A stretch of 64,000 nt of DNA, taken from NCBI RefSeq assembly GCF_012571135.1, contig NZ_CP046216.1:188312-252311 (forward strand), in the 5' to 3' direction. Shown piece after piece: positions 1-9,415 of this stretch. Each line of letters begins with the position of its first letter. Within the stretch, counting starts at the first letter, position 1. A model generated the notes under the pieces. It saw only the letters and a program-made list of their open reading frames with translations. It was not told the DNA's origin and searched no databases. Both the position numbers and the translations under genes were made by a program. The DNA comes from Enterobacteriaceae endosymbiont of Donacia tomentosa. GTDB lineage: Bacteria > Pseudomonadota > Gammaproteobacteria > Enterobacterales > Enterobacteriaceae.

Positions 1-671
1 CCCAATTCTAACATTTTAAAAATTCTTTTTTTAATAGTTCTATATAATTTTTCTCGATCATAATATGTTAATCCAAATTGATATATTTTATAAGGAATTT
101 TTTTACCTGGAATTTTTATTAATTCACTTAAAGTTTTCCCAGTTAAGAAGAATACTTCTAAAGCTCTTAAGATTCTTTGATTATCATTATAATGTATTCT
201 TTTCGAAGAAAAAACATCAACATTTTTCAGCATATCATAATATGACTTGTATATTTTTTTATTTATTTTTTCTTTAATCATATTACGTATTTTAATACTT
301 TTTGATGGTAATGGAGACATAGTGTTTATTAATTGATGATAATAAAACATACTACCTCCAACTAAAAATGGTATTTTTCCTCGTTTAGTAATATCATCCA
401 TAATTTTTAAAACATCATTATAAAATTCAAAAACGGAATAATATTGGTGCGGTTCTTTAATATCAATTAACCAATGTTTTGCATAAAATAAATCAGTTTT
501 TTGAGGTTTATCTGTTCCTATATCCATTTTTTTATATATTAAAGAAGAATCAACACTAATTAATTCTATGGGTAAAATTTTTTCCAATCGAATAGCTAAA
601 TAAGTTTTTTTAGATGCTGTTGTACCCATTAAAAAAATTGCTATTGGTAATTTATTGTTTATTTTTTCCAT
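1..671 (-). CDS. miaA: tRNA dimethylallyltransferase MiaA (3' end beyond window)
   Basis: MiaA adds a dimethylallyl group to A37 of tRNAs that read UNN codons. The minus-strand frame opens at an ATG at 671 and stays open to the window edge, giving about 223 residues of a family of about 316. The LISVDS-SLIYKKMDIGT block, the FLVGGSM block and the QRILRALEVFFLTGKTLSEL block align with E. coli MiaA without gaps. The first 20 bases overlap the 3' end of mutL, as expected for the mutL-miaA operon. Oddity: the nucleotide-binding loop reads GTTASKKT where the family has GPTASGKT, so the second loop glycine is lysine. Identification is firm; activity is uncertain because of that change and the unseen C-terminus. 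Confidence 0.95.
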   Translation of the reverse strand, partial: MEKINNKLPIAIFLMGTTASKKTYLAIRLEKILPIELISVDSSLIYKKMDIGTDKPQKTDLFYAKHWLIDIKEPHQYYSVFEFYNDVLKIMDDITKRGKIPFLVGGSMFYYHQLINTMSPLPSKSIKIRNMIKEKINKKIYKSYYDMLKNVDVFSSKRIHYNDNQRILRALEVFFLTGKTLSELIKIPGKKIPYKIYQFGLTYYDREKLYRTIKKRIFKMLEL

Positions 672-2382
672 TTTTCTCTATATTTATTAAAAAAAATAAT
701 TTTTTAAAACAAAAAGTTTTATGTTCTAATTTAAATAACTCTAATTCCATTAATAAATCAACTATATTATTATAGTTCCATATTCTAGACATTTTACTCA
801 TATAATCAATAATCAATATAAAAATATTTTTTACAGAATTTTTATGTATATTAAAATTGTATTTTAGTAAATTTAAAAAGAATATTTTTATATCATAAAA
901 TGATAAAAACAAAGGTATTAGTTTTATATGTATAATTTTTTTTTTAGATAATATAAAATCAAAACCTAACTTTAGTAAAATTCTTTTAATTTTGCAAAAA
1001 TTAAAATATTCCTCTTTTGTTATTTTTAATTTTAAATTTAGTTTAATTTGTTGCAGGTCATATTTTTTTTCAAAATATAATTCAAATTTTTTTTTTAATA
1101 AAAAAAATACTATTTCTTTTATTGAGAGAAAATATAATTTTTCTTTTTTTTCAACAATAATATGAGAATTTTTTAAAACTATTAAAAATTTTCCAAAATG
1201 TTTAAAATGGAAAATTGGCATTTTGTGCAAATACACTAATTTTTTTTTTTGTATATTATTAAATAATAGTTCTGTTTCTTGAGAAAAATTATTTTTAATA
1301 AAAAGAGAGTTTATTTTATTTAAACTTAAAAAATTATTATTTAATTTAGTTGGATGTTTTTCTTTATTGCTATTTAAATTAGATATAGGATAATGTAATA
1401 TTTTCACTATACTTTGATGGATAAAATCATATAATATTTTTGCTTGGTAAAAAAAAATATCTTTTTTCCTCGGATGTATATTTATATCAATTTGCTTTTG
1501 CTCTATTTCTAAAAATATTAAAAAAGAATATTTAAATTCATGACAAAATTTATTTTGTAATATTTCTTTAAGAATACGATTAATAAAATTATTATTTATA
1601 ATACGATTATTAACATAAAAATATTTAAACGAATTCTTTAACTGATATTCAGATATTAATATCCATCCACGTAATTTTAATTTTTTATATGTTGAATTTA
1701 TCTTTAATGCATTTTTTATAAAATTCGTCCCACAAATAGATTTTATTCTATTTAGATAAGAAAAATTATCTGTAACTTGTTCAAAATTATAAATAATTTT
1801 ATTGTTATACTGAAATTTAATACTTATATTAAATTTCATTAAAATAATTAATTTAATAATTTTTTTAATATAAATAAATTCTATATTTTCATTAGAAATA
1901 TATTTTCTTCTAGCAGGGAAAGTATAAAAAAGATCAGTTAAAATGATAGTAGTGCCAGTAGGGTGTGCTGTGGGTTTTAAATAGATTATTTTTTCCTCTA
2001 ATCCTTCCGTATACATCTGCCAAGCAATAGTTTGTTTAAGTGTTTTAGATATTATAGTCATTCTAGAAATTGATTTAATACTTGTTAATGCTTCTCCACG
2101 AAACCCAAAACTTTTGAATGAATCTAAATCATCTAAATTAGTAATTTTGCTAGTAGCATGTTTTTTTATACATAAAACTAAACTTTTTTTGTTCATTCCG
2201 ATACCATTATCATTTATATTAATATATTTTAAACCTCCTTTTTTTATGTGTATTGTAATTTTAGATGCTTTTGCATCAATACTATTTTCAATTAATTCTT
2301 TAATAATAGATGCAGGTCTATCTATTACTTCCCCAGCTGCTATTCTTTTTATAACGTTTTTAGGTAATATTTTAATAGACAT
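652..2382 (-). CDS. mutL: DNA mismatch repair protein MutL
   Basis: MutL is the GHKL ATPase that links mismatch recognition by MutS to downstream incision and helicase loading. The 576-residue product (E. coli 615) begins MSIKILPKNVIKRIAAGEVI. It keeps catalytic Glu29 and Asn33, the DNGIGM ATP motif near residue 58 and the GFRGEALTSI motif near 93. The N-terminal ATPase half is well conserved. The C-terminal dimerisation half is recognisable only in general character and is lysine- and isoleucine-rich, as usual for AT-biased genomes. It overlaps miaA downstream, and tRNA-Gly lies just upstream on the same strand. mutS and mutH are not in the window, so whether a full repair pathway exists cannot be judged. 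Confidence 0.97.
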   Translation of the reverse strand: MSIKILPKNVIKRIAAGEVIDRPASIIKELIENSIDAKASKITIHIKKGGLKYININDNGIGMNKKSLVLCIKKHATSKITNLDDLDSFKSFGFRGEALTSIKSISRMTIISKTLKQTIAWQMYTEGLEEKIIYLKPTAHPTGTTIILTDLFYTFPARRKYISNENIEFIYIKKIIKLIILMKFNISIKFQYNNKIIYNFEQVTDNFSYLNRIKSICGTNFIKNALKINSTYKKLKLRGWILISEYQLKNSFKYFYVNNRIINNNFINRILKEILQNKFCHEFKYSFLIFLEIEQKQIDINIHPRKKDIFFYQAKILYDFIHQSIVKILHYPISNLNSNKEKHPTKLNNNFLSLNKINSLFIKNNFSQETELLFNNIQKKKLVYLHKMPIFHFKHFGKFLIVLKNSHIIVEKKEKLYFLSIKEIVFFLLKKKFELYFEKKYDLQQIKLNLKLKITKEEYFNFCKIKRILLKLGFDFILSKKKIIHIKLIPLFLSFYDIKIFFLNLLKYNFNIHKNSVKNIFILIIDYMSKMSRIWNYNNIVDLLMELELFKLEHKTFCFKKLFFLINIEKNGKNKQ

Positions 2383-2437
2383 TTATTTATATTATTATTT
2401 TTTAGAACATAATTTATTTAATATTATTAATAATTTA

Positions 2438-2511
<74 letters not shown>

Positions 2512-2556
2512 AAAAAATCTTAAGACTATAAAACCATAAAAAATAACAAACTTAAT

Positions 2557-2584
2557 AATATATAATATAAATTTTATTTGTCAA
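2557..2584 (-). promoter_or_regulatory. Putative sigma-70 promoter of tRNA-Gly
   Basis: On the minus strand a perfect -35 TTGACA (2579-2584) is followed by a 16-base spacer and TATATT (2557-2562), about 45 bases upstream of the tRNA 5' end and just after the orn stop codon. The match was made by eye against the sigma-70 consensus. AT-rich background makes the -10 weak evidence, but the -35 is exact. Confidence 0.6.
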
Positions 2585-2591
2585 TATTTTT

Positions 2592-3143
2592 TTAAAAAAT
2601 ATTTTTTTTGAATAAAGTATTTTTATAAAATTTTAATTCTGATAACGATTCATATATATCTTTAATAGCACTATGATTATTTTTTTTTTTTAATTTCGCA
2701 AAAATATCTGGATTCCAAATTTTCACTAATTCTTTGATAGAACTTACATCTATATTCCGGTAGTGAAAATATTTTTCTAAATTAGGCATATAATTATATA
2801 AAAAAATTCTATCTTTATAAATACTATTACCACACATAGGAGAATGTTTAAATTGAACCCATAATTTTAAAAATTTTAAAATATATGTTTCTGCTTTTTT
2901 TTCATTAAATTGACTATTAATAACTTTGTTAATTAAACCATTGTCTTTATGAATTTTTTTATTCCATGAATTCATAGAATTTAAAATTTTTTTAGATTGA
3001 TGTATTTGTATAACTGGACATGTAGCTATAATTTTAAGATTTAAATTTGTTATAATAATTGCAATTTCAAGTATACGGTCAGAATTAGGATCTAATCCTG
3101 TCATTTCTAAGTCAAGCCATATTAAATTATTATTTTTTATCAT
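2592..3143 (-). CDS. orn: Oligoribonuclease
   Basis: Orn is a 3'-5' exonuclease that degrades 2-5-nt RNA fragments to mononucleotides, the last step of mRNA turnover. The product is 183 residues (E. coli 181). The DEDDh active site is visible: WLDLEMTGLD (Asp and Glu) near residues 10-18, the GNSIYKDR Asp near residue 111, and the final HSAIKD His/Asp near residue 157. The CGNSI, YMPNLEKYFHYR and DVSSIKELVKIW blocks match the family. It is divergent from psd across 100 bp. In E. coli rsgA lies between them and it has been lost here. There is no sign of damage. Confidence 0.97.
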   Translation of the reverse strand: MIKNNNLIWLDLEMTGLDPNSDRILEIAIIITNLNLKIIATCPVIQIHQSKKILNSMNSWNKKIHKDNGLINKVINSQFNEKKAETYILKFLKLWVQFKHSPMCGNSIYKDRIFLYNYMPNLEKYFHYRNIDVSSIKELVKIWNPDIFAKLKKKNNHSAIKDIYESLSELKFYKNTLFKKNIF

Positions 3144-3243
3144 AAAAATTTTCTCTATAAAAAAATTTCAAAATAATTTTTATATTTTAAAAAAAATGAT
3201 ATGCTTTTATATTAAAATATAAATATAAAAAATTTATTGTGAA

Positions 3244-4146
3244 ATGAATATTTATAAAATAAAAAGAAAAATATACTTATATACACAATATTTTTTACCA
3301 AAATTATTAATTACAAAATTTTTTGGTTATATAGCCAAGAAAAAACTTAAGATAGTAACTACTATATTAATATATATATTTATTAAAATTTATAAAATAA
3401 ACATAAAGGATGCCAAACATTCTAATATTTTTTATTATAAAACTTTTAATCATTTTTTTACTAGAAAAATAAATATGAATAGTCGTTTTTTTTACAAAAA
3501 GGATTATCATATTATACAAAATACCGATGGTATTATTAACCAAATTGGTTTTATTAAAAAAAATAAAATTTTTCAATTCAAAGGTTGTAAATATTCACTT
3601 GATGCTTTAGTTGGAAATTTTTTAAATATAAGTAAAATTTTTAAAAATGGTAATTTTATTAATATTTATTTATCACCAAAAGAATATCATCGTGTTCATA
3701 TGTCTTACGATGGTTTTTTATTAAAAATAATATACATACCAGGAAAATTATTCCCCGTTAATGAAATAATATCTCAAAATTTATGTAATTTATTTGTACT
3801 AAATGAAAGAGTTATTTTTTTATTTAAAACATCATTTGGATTTATGGCGCAAATTTTAATTGGAGCACAAATAGTAGGAAGTATTAATACATCATGGTCT
3901 GGGAATATAATTCCATTTAGAAAAAAAATGATGAAATGTTGGAATTGGCCTTATATAGAGAATTATTCTCAAAAAGATTCTATTTTTTTAAAAAAAGGAG
4001 AAGAAATGGGTTATTTTAATATTGGTTCAACTGTGATTACTTTATTTCCTCCAAAAACAATTATTTTTAATAAAGATTTAAAAAAAGGAATTAAAACAAA
4101 AATAGGAGAATTATTAGCTACTACTATTATATCTAAAAAAAAATGA
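3244..4146 (+). CDS. psd: Phosphatidylserine decarboxylase proenzyme
   Basis: This inner-membrane enzyme makes phosphatidylethanolamine from phosphatidylserine. It is a proenzyme that cleaves itself at a G-S-T sequence to create the pyruvoyl cofactor. The 300-residue product has the NTDGII Asp, the EYHRVHM His and the cleavage motif IGST (Ser near residue 262; most relatives have LGST), so the autocatalytic set is present. It is shorter than E. coli Psd (322) because the acidic C-terminal tail is missing. The stop codon is TGA, one of few in this window. The neighbour downstream on the opposite strand is the epmA pseudogene, as in the E. coli psd region. Confidence 0.96.
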   Translation: MNIYKIKRKIYLYTQYFLPKLLITKFFGYIAKKKLKIVTTILIYIFIKIYKINIKDAKHSNIFYYKTFNHFFTRKINMNSRFFYKKDYHIIQNTDGIINQIGFIKKNKIFQFKGCKYSLDALVGNFLNISKIFKNGNFINIYLSPKEYHRVHMSYDGFLLKIIYIPGKLFPVNEIISQNLCNLFVLNERVIFLFKTSFGFMAQILIGAQIVGSINTSWSGNIIPFRKKMMKCWNWPYIENYSQKDSIFLKKGEEMGYFNIGSTVITLFPPKTIIFNKDLKKGIKTKIGELLATTIISKKK

Positions 4147-4154
4147 TATTTTGT

Positions 4155-5125
4155 TTAAAATTTATCAGTTGAAAAACTAATTATATCATAAATAGACTTT
4201 TTATTTAATAAAAACATAATAAATCTATTTAATCCAATAGCTATCCCAGAATAATTAGGTATTTCCCCATGTTTTATTGTATTTGATAAAAAAATATCTA
4301 TTTTTTATTCTTATAAACCAATTAATTTTCTTTTTTTATTATCTTTTTCAAATTTATTTTTTTGTTCATTACTATTTTTTAATTCATGAAAATCATTACC
4401 TAATTCCACACCTTTAAAAAATACTTCAAATCTATTAGCTATATATTTGTATTTTTTATTAATAGTTTCTGTAGTTTTTTATGATTCAGGAAAATCGTAT
4501 ATTAAAATAGGTTTTTTAAAACTTATTTTAGGAAAAATATATAAATCAAATAGTATTTGTATATAATCATCAAAATTATTTTTCTTTTTAATATTTATAA
4601 AATATAATTTGCTGACTACAGAAGACAATTTTTTCTTATTTATATTAAAAGGATTGATTTTTAAATATTTTAAAAAAATATTTTTATACGAAACTTTCTC
4701 TAATTTTTTAAATCCAAATACCATGAAAAAATTATTTACTTCATATATTAGTTTATTTAAATTATAATTTTGATTTTAATATTCTAAAATAATAAATTCA
4801 GGATTATGATATTTACCAAACTCTTTATTACGAAAACTATGACATATTTAGTAAATTAGTTTTTTTATTTTGGATGATAATACTCTTTTCATATGATATT
4901 CAGGACTAATAAATAAGACATAATTTTTGTTGATTTTTATTACTAATAAATTTTGTATAAAATTATCTTAAATAAATACTAATATTCACAAATTAAGTTA
5001 ATATTGGAGTTTCTACTTCAATAAAGTATTTTTTATCAAAAAATTTCCTAATTTTTTTTATTATAAAAAAACGTTTTATTAAATCAGAAATGTTTTCATT
5101 TAGGTACCCATTTTTTTTTATTCAT
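4155..5125 (-). pseudogene. epmA: Decayed EpmA (EF-P beta-lysylation ligase)
   Basis: EpmA attaches (R)-beta-lysine to Lys34 of elongation factor P. Reading the minus strand from the ATG at 5125 gives MNKKKWVPK and then a frameshift. The rest is an almost continuous EpmA frame interrupted by UAA codons. Family blocks are unmistakable: FIEVETPIL, SPEYHMKRVL, SFRNKEFGKYHNPEF, VSYKNIFLKYLKINPF, FEVFFKGVELGNDFHEL and a C-terminal SGIAIGLNRFIMFLL. Stops follow the VETPILT, IYDFPES and KLIGL segments, among others. An open stretch at 4479-4724 is only its middle fragment. The gene lies directly downstream of efp on the same strand. Transcription may persist, but no full-length protein can be made under the standard code. 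Confidence 0.95.
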
Positions 5126-5129
5126 ATAA

Positions 5130-5705
5130 TTATTTTTCACGAGAAACATATTTTTTCTTTCTCACATCTATTTTCACTATATCACCAATTTGAATAAAAG
5201 AAGGAACTTTTATTTTTTCTCCATTACTTACAATAGCATGTTTATTATTACTATTTATAGTCTCACTTTTTAATTTTAAATTTGTATCAAGTACCTTTAA
5301 TTTAATAAAATTAGGTAAAGTTAAAAATATAGGTTTTTGGTTCCAAAAAGTTATATTATATTTATAATTAGGTATTAGCCACTTACTTTTCTGTTTAAGA
5401 ATTTTGTTATTAACTATAATTTGTTCAAAATTATTTTTATACATAAAGTAATAAAAAATATTATTTTCATGATATAAGTAAATTAGTTTTTTTTCAAAAA
5501 TTTCTGCAGTATCTAAATTTTCAGTAGATTTAAAAGTTTTATCAATTAATTTTTCTGTAATTAAATTACGCATTTTTACTCTTACAAAAGCTTGCCCTTT
5601 ACCAGGTTTTATAAAATTACTATATTCTATAATATATGGTTGATTTAAAAATATAAATTTCATCCCTACTTTAAAATGATTACTAAAATAACTTACCATT
5701 GTCAT
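5130..5705 (-). CDS. efp: Translation elongation factor P
   Basis: EF-P binds between the ribosomal P and E sites and relieves stalling at polyproline. The product is 191 residues, and the KPGKGQAF loop keeps the lysine that EpmA modifies. It is residue 36 from the first ATG and residue 34 from the second ATG two codons later, so the second start reproduces E. coli numbering. The three-beta-barrel layout and the C-terminal KVPSFIQIGDIVKIDVR are conserved. An AAGG lies just upstream of the first ATG. It sits between the epmA and epmB pseudogenes, so both modification enzymes are lost while the substrate protein remains intact. Confidence 0.97.
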   Translation of the reverse strand: MTMVSYFSNHFKVGMKFIFLNQPYIIEYSNFIKPGKGQAFVRVKMRNLITEKLIDKTFKSTENLDTAEIFEKKLIYLYHENNIFYYFMYKNNFEQIIVNNKILKQKSKWLIPNYKYNITFWNQKPIFLTLPNFIKLKVLDTNLKLKSETINSNNKHAIVSNGEKIKVPSFIQIGDIVKIDVRKKKYVSREK

Positions 5706-5765
5706 TTTACCTTTTTTAAAAAAAATTTAATTTATAATAATTTATTTAAATAAATAAATATTCTT

Positions 5766-6751
5766 ATGAAAGAATTATAGTTACAATAACTAATAAATAA
5801 TATTGATAATAATTATGATCTTTTAAAATTATTAAATTTTAATGTACAAAGAAAAAAATATAAAGATTTTTATATAAAAAACAGAAATCTTTTTTAACGT
5901 AAAAATACCCAAAATTTTTATTACAAAAACAGAAAAAGAAAATATTTTAGATCCAATTTTATTACAATTTTTATTAAATAAAAATGAATTAGTATATTAT
6001 AAAAAATATAATAGTAATCCTTTAAACGAAAAATCTATTATATCAGGAATGATTCATAAGCATTATAATAGAGTATTAATTTGAATAATAGGAATTTGTG
6101 CAGTACATTGCAGATATTGTTTTCATAAAAAAAAACAAAAGAAATTAATCCAATTAATAAATTTTTTTAGAATAAAATAATTAACTATATAAACAAACAT
6201 ACTGAAATAAACGAAATTATATTTTTTGGTGATTACTCATTAATAATTAATGATAATAAACTGAAAGTTCTTATTCAAGATATTAAAAATATACCACCAC
6301 CACATATAAAAATATTAAGAATACATACAAGAATAATATCCGTTATTTTTGAAAGAATTACTAAAAATTTAATCCAAATTTTTAATCAGTGTAAATTACA
6401 TATATTAATTGTTACTCATATAAATCATCCAAATGAAATTAGTAAAAAACTATTTAATAAAATTTTTATTCTCAAAAAAAATGGGAATAACTATTGAATC
6501 AAATAGTTTTATTAAAAACCATTAATAATAATAAGAAAATTTTAATAGAATTAAATAATAATTTATTTAATATTGGAATTATTCCATATAATATTCATTT
6601 GTTAGATAAAATAGAAGGTGGCAATATTTTTATATCTCAAAAAAAAGCTAAAAAAATTATGCAAGTTATTATATTAAAATTATCAGGATTTTTAGTGCTA
6701 AAATTAGTAAAAGATATTCATGGGAAAAAACATCAAAAATTTATTATTTAG
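5766..6751 (+). pseudogene. epmB: Decayed EpmB (lysine 2,3-aminomutase for EF-P)
   Basis: EpmB is a radical-SAM enzyme that turns (S)-alpha-lysine into (R)-beta-lysine for EF-P. All regions of the family can be found but in several frames with stops. An early part ends FITKTEKENILDPILLQFLL and continues through MIHKHYNRVLI, a stop, and then CAVHCRYC, the intact CX3CX2C iron-sulfur motif. Later come a shifted segment NEIIFFGDYSL (the family FSGGDP motif lost), IRIHTR-type and VTHINHPNEISK blocks, and a final shifted segment at 6494-6751 (NQIVLLKTINNNKK to LVKDIHGKKH). The start is approximate. It is divergent from efp, as in E. coli. Confidence 0.93.
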
Positions 6752-6780
6752 TAAATAAAATTTAGTTTTACAACAATATT

Positions 6781-6804
6781 AAGCTGTACTTTACAGTACA
6801 GCTT
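6781..6804. terminator. Hairpin between epmB remnant and groEL
   Basis: A perfect 10-bp stem AAGCTGTACT/AGTACAGCTT with a TTAC loop lies between two convergent units, about 90 bases past the groEL stop. It is unusually GC-containing for an intergenic region here. It probably ends groEL transcription, and on the plus strand it is followed by a T-containing stretch. There is no strong U tract on the groEL side, so the termination role is inferred. Confidence 0.65.
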
Positions 6805-6894
6805 TATATTAATATATTAATAATTTAATACTAATAAAAAACACTTAATAAATAATTAAATATAATTAAAAATAAATAAAATAACCTACCTAAA

Positions 6895-8559
<1,665 letters not shown>

Positions 8560-8618
8560 TCATTTAGATTAAATATACTTTTATAAAAATTAAATTTTAT
8601 TTATTTAATAAAAATTTT

Positions 8619-8912
8619 TTATTCTTTAACAATAGCTAAAATATCACTTTCAGACATTATTAAAATTTCTTCATTATCAATTTTTTCTGTTTTAACACTA
8701 TAACCATCATTAAATATGATTATGTCACCTTTTTTCACATCTAAAGGTTTTATCACTCCGTTATCTAATATACGTCCTTTTCCTACTGCTAGTACTTCTC
8801 CTCGTGTAGATTTTCCTGCTGCAGAACCTGTTAAAACAATTCCTCCTGCAGTTTTAGATTCAACTTCTTTACGTTTCACAATAACTCGATCGTGTAATGG
8901 ACGAATATTCAT
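8619..8912 (-). CDS. groES: Co-chaperonin GroES
   Basis: GroES is the heptameric lid of the GroEL chamber. The product is 97 residues, full length. It has the N-terminal [14 protein letters not shown] strand, the mobile loop [14 protein letters not shown] near residues 18-31 that touches GroEL, and the roof region around residue 50. An AAAGGAGA ribosome site lies about 8 bases before the ATG. It is first gene of the groESL operon, with a heat-shock-type promoter about 80 bp upstream of its start codon. Confidence 0.99.
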   Translation of the reverse strand: MNIRPLHDRVIVKRKEVESKTAGGIVLTGSAAGKSTRGEVLAVGKGRILDNGVIKPLDVKKGDIIIFNDGYSVKTEKIDNEEILIMSESDILAIVKE

Positions 8913-8990
8913 TTAGTAATTCTCCTTTTAAGAAGTTTGGTCAATATATTATAAGTTAATAATAATTTATTTTAACGAATGTGTCCTGAA

Positions 8991-9019
8991 AGATAAGGAC
9001 TAATCTTATCTGTTTCAAG
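8991..9019 (-). promoter_or_regulatory. Sigma-32 (RpoH)-type heat-shock promoter of groESL
   Basis: Read on the minus strand, CTTGAAA (9013-9019) is followed by 14 bases and CCTTATCT (8991-8998). This closely resembles the sigma-32 consensus CTTGAAA-N(11-16)-CCCCATNT and sits in the place of the E. coli groE heat-shock promoter. The -10 and spacer also form a perfect 7-bp dyad, AGATAAG/CTTATCT, with a 7-base centre (8991-9011). The match is by eye; the sequence agreement in the -35 is exact. Confidence 0.7.
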
Positions 9020-9237
9020 CCCTAGCTCAAAAAATTTTATTTTTAACATTCTTATAAAAAAAATAACTTATATTTATAAAAAGCCTAATCGTTATATATT
9101 ATACAGATTAATCCTTTAATTTAAACCTTACAAACAAAATTATACATATAATATATATTATATAATAATAAAAAAATATAATTTTTTATTATAATCATTT
9201 TATTTAATTTTTTAAATTATTTTTCTTTTAAAAAATA

Positions 9238-9267
9238 TTGATTTTTTCTTATATTTATTGTTACAAT
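9238..9267 (+). promoter_or_regulatory. Putative sigma-70 promoter of tRNA-Phe
   Basis: TTGATT (9238-9243), an 18-base spacer and TACAAT (9262-9267) precede the tRNA 5' end by 21 bases, the usual spacing for a tRNA transcription unit with a short leader. The stretch between this and the groES promoter holds no recognisable gene. Confidence 0.55.
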
Positions 9268-9288
9268 GCGTGAAAGTAGTAATACGTT

Positions 9289-9361
9289 GCCCGGATAGCT
9301 CAGTTGGTAGAGCAGTGGACTGAAAATCCCCGTGTCGGTGGTTCAATTCCACCTTCGGGCA
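9289..9361 (+). tRNA. pheT-like: tRNA-Phe (GAA)
   Basis: The 73-nt cloverleaf has acceptor GCCCGGA/TTCGGGC, D arm GCTC/GAGC, anticodon loop CTGAAAA (GAA) and T arm GGTGG-TTCAATT-CCACC. It closely resembles E. coli tRNA-Phe. The anticodon stem is GTGGA/TCCCC, which leaves a U-C mismatch at the 28-42 pair that E. coli does not have. The discriminator is A and CCA is not encoded. Confidence 0.96.
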
Positions 9362-9415
9362 TACATAATTATTAATAATATAAAGAAATACTGCAATATT
9401 ATAATTTTTATAAGA

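Noticed and set aside
65..277. A plus-strand frame at the window start
   Set aside because: It is antisense to miaA, whose frame aligns continuously with the family over the same bases.
4479..4724. An 81-codon open frame on the minus strand
   Set aside because: Its sequence is the middle of EpmA; flanking family blocks lie on both sides in the same frame past stop codons, so it is a pseudogene fragment and not a separate gene.
4155..5125. Recoding of UAA as a sense codon to explain the interrupted epmA frame
   Set aside because: UAA is the normal stop for most intact genes here, and epmA also has a frameshift, so decay is the simpler account.
6494..6751. An 85-codon open frame on the plus strand
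   Set aside because: It aligns with the C-terminal part of EpmB and follows shifted EpmB segments; it lacks the radical-SAM cysteines and is the tail of the pseudogene.
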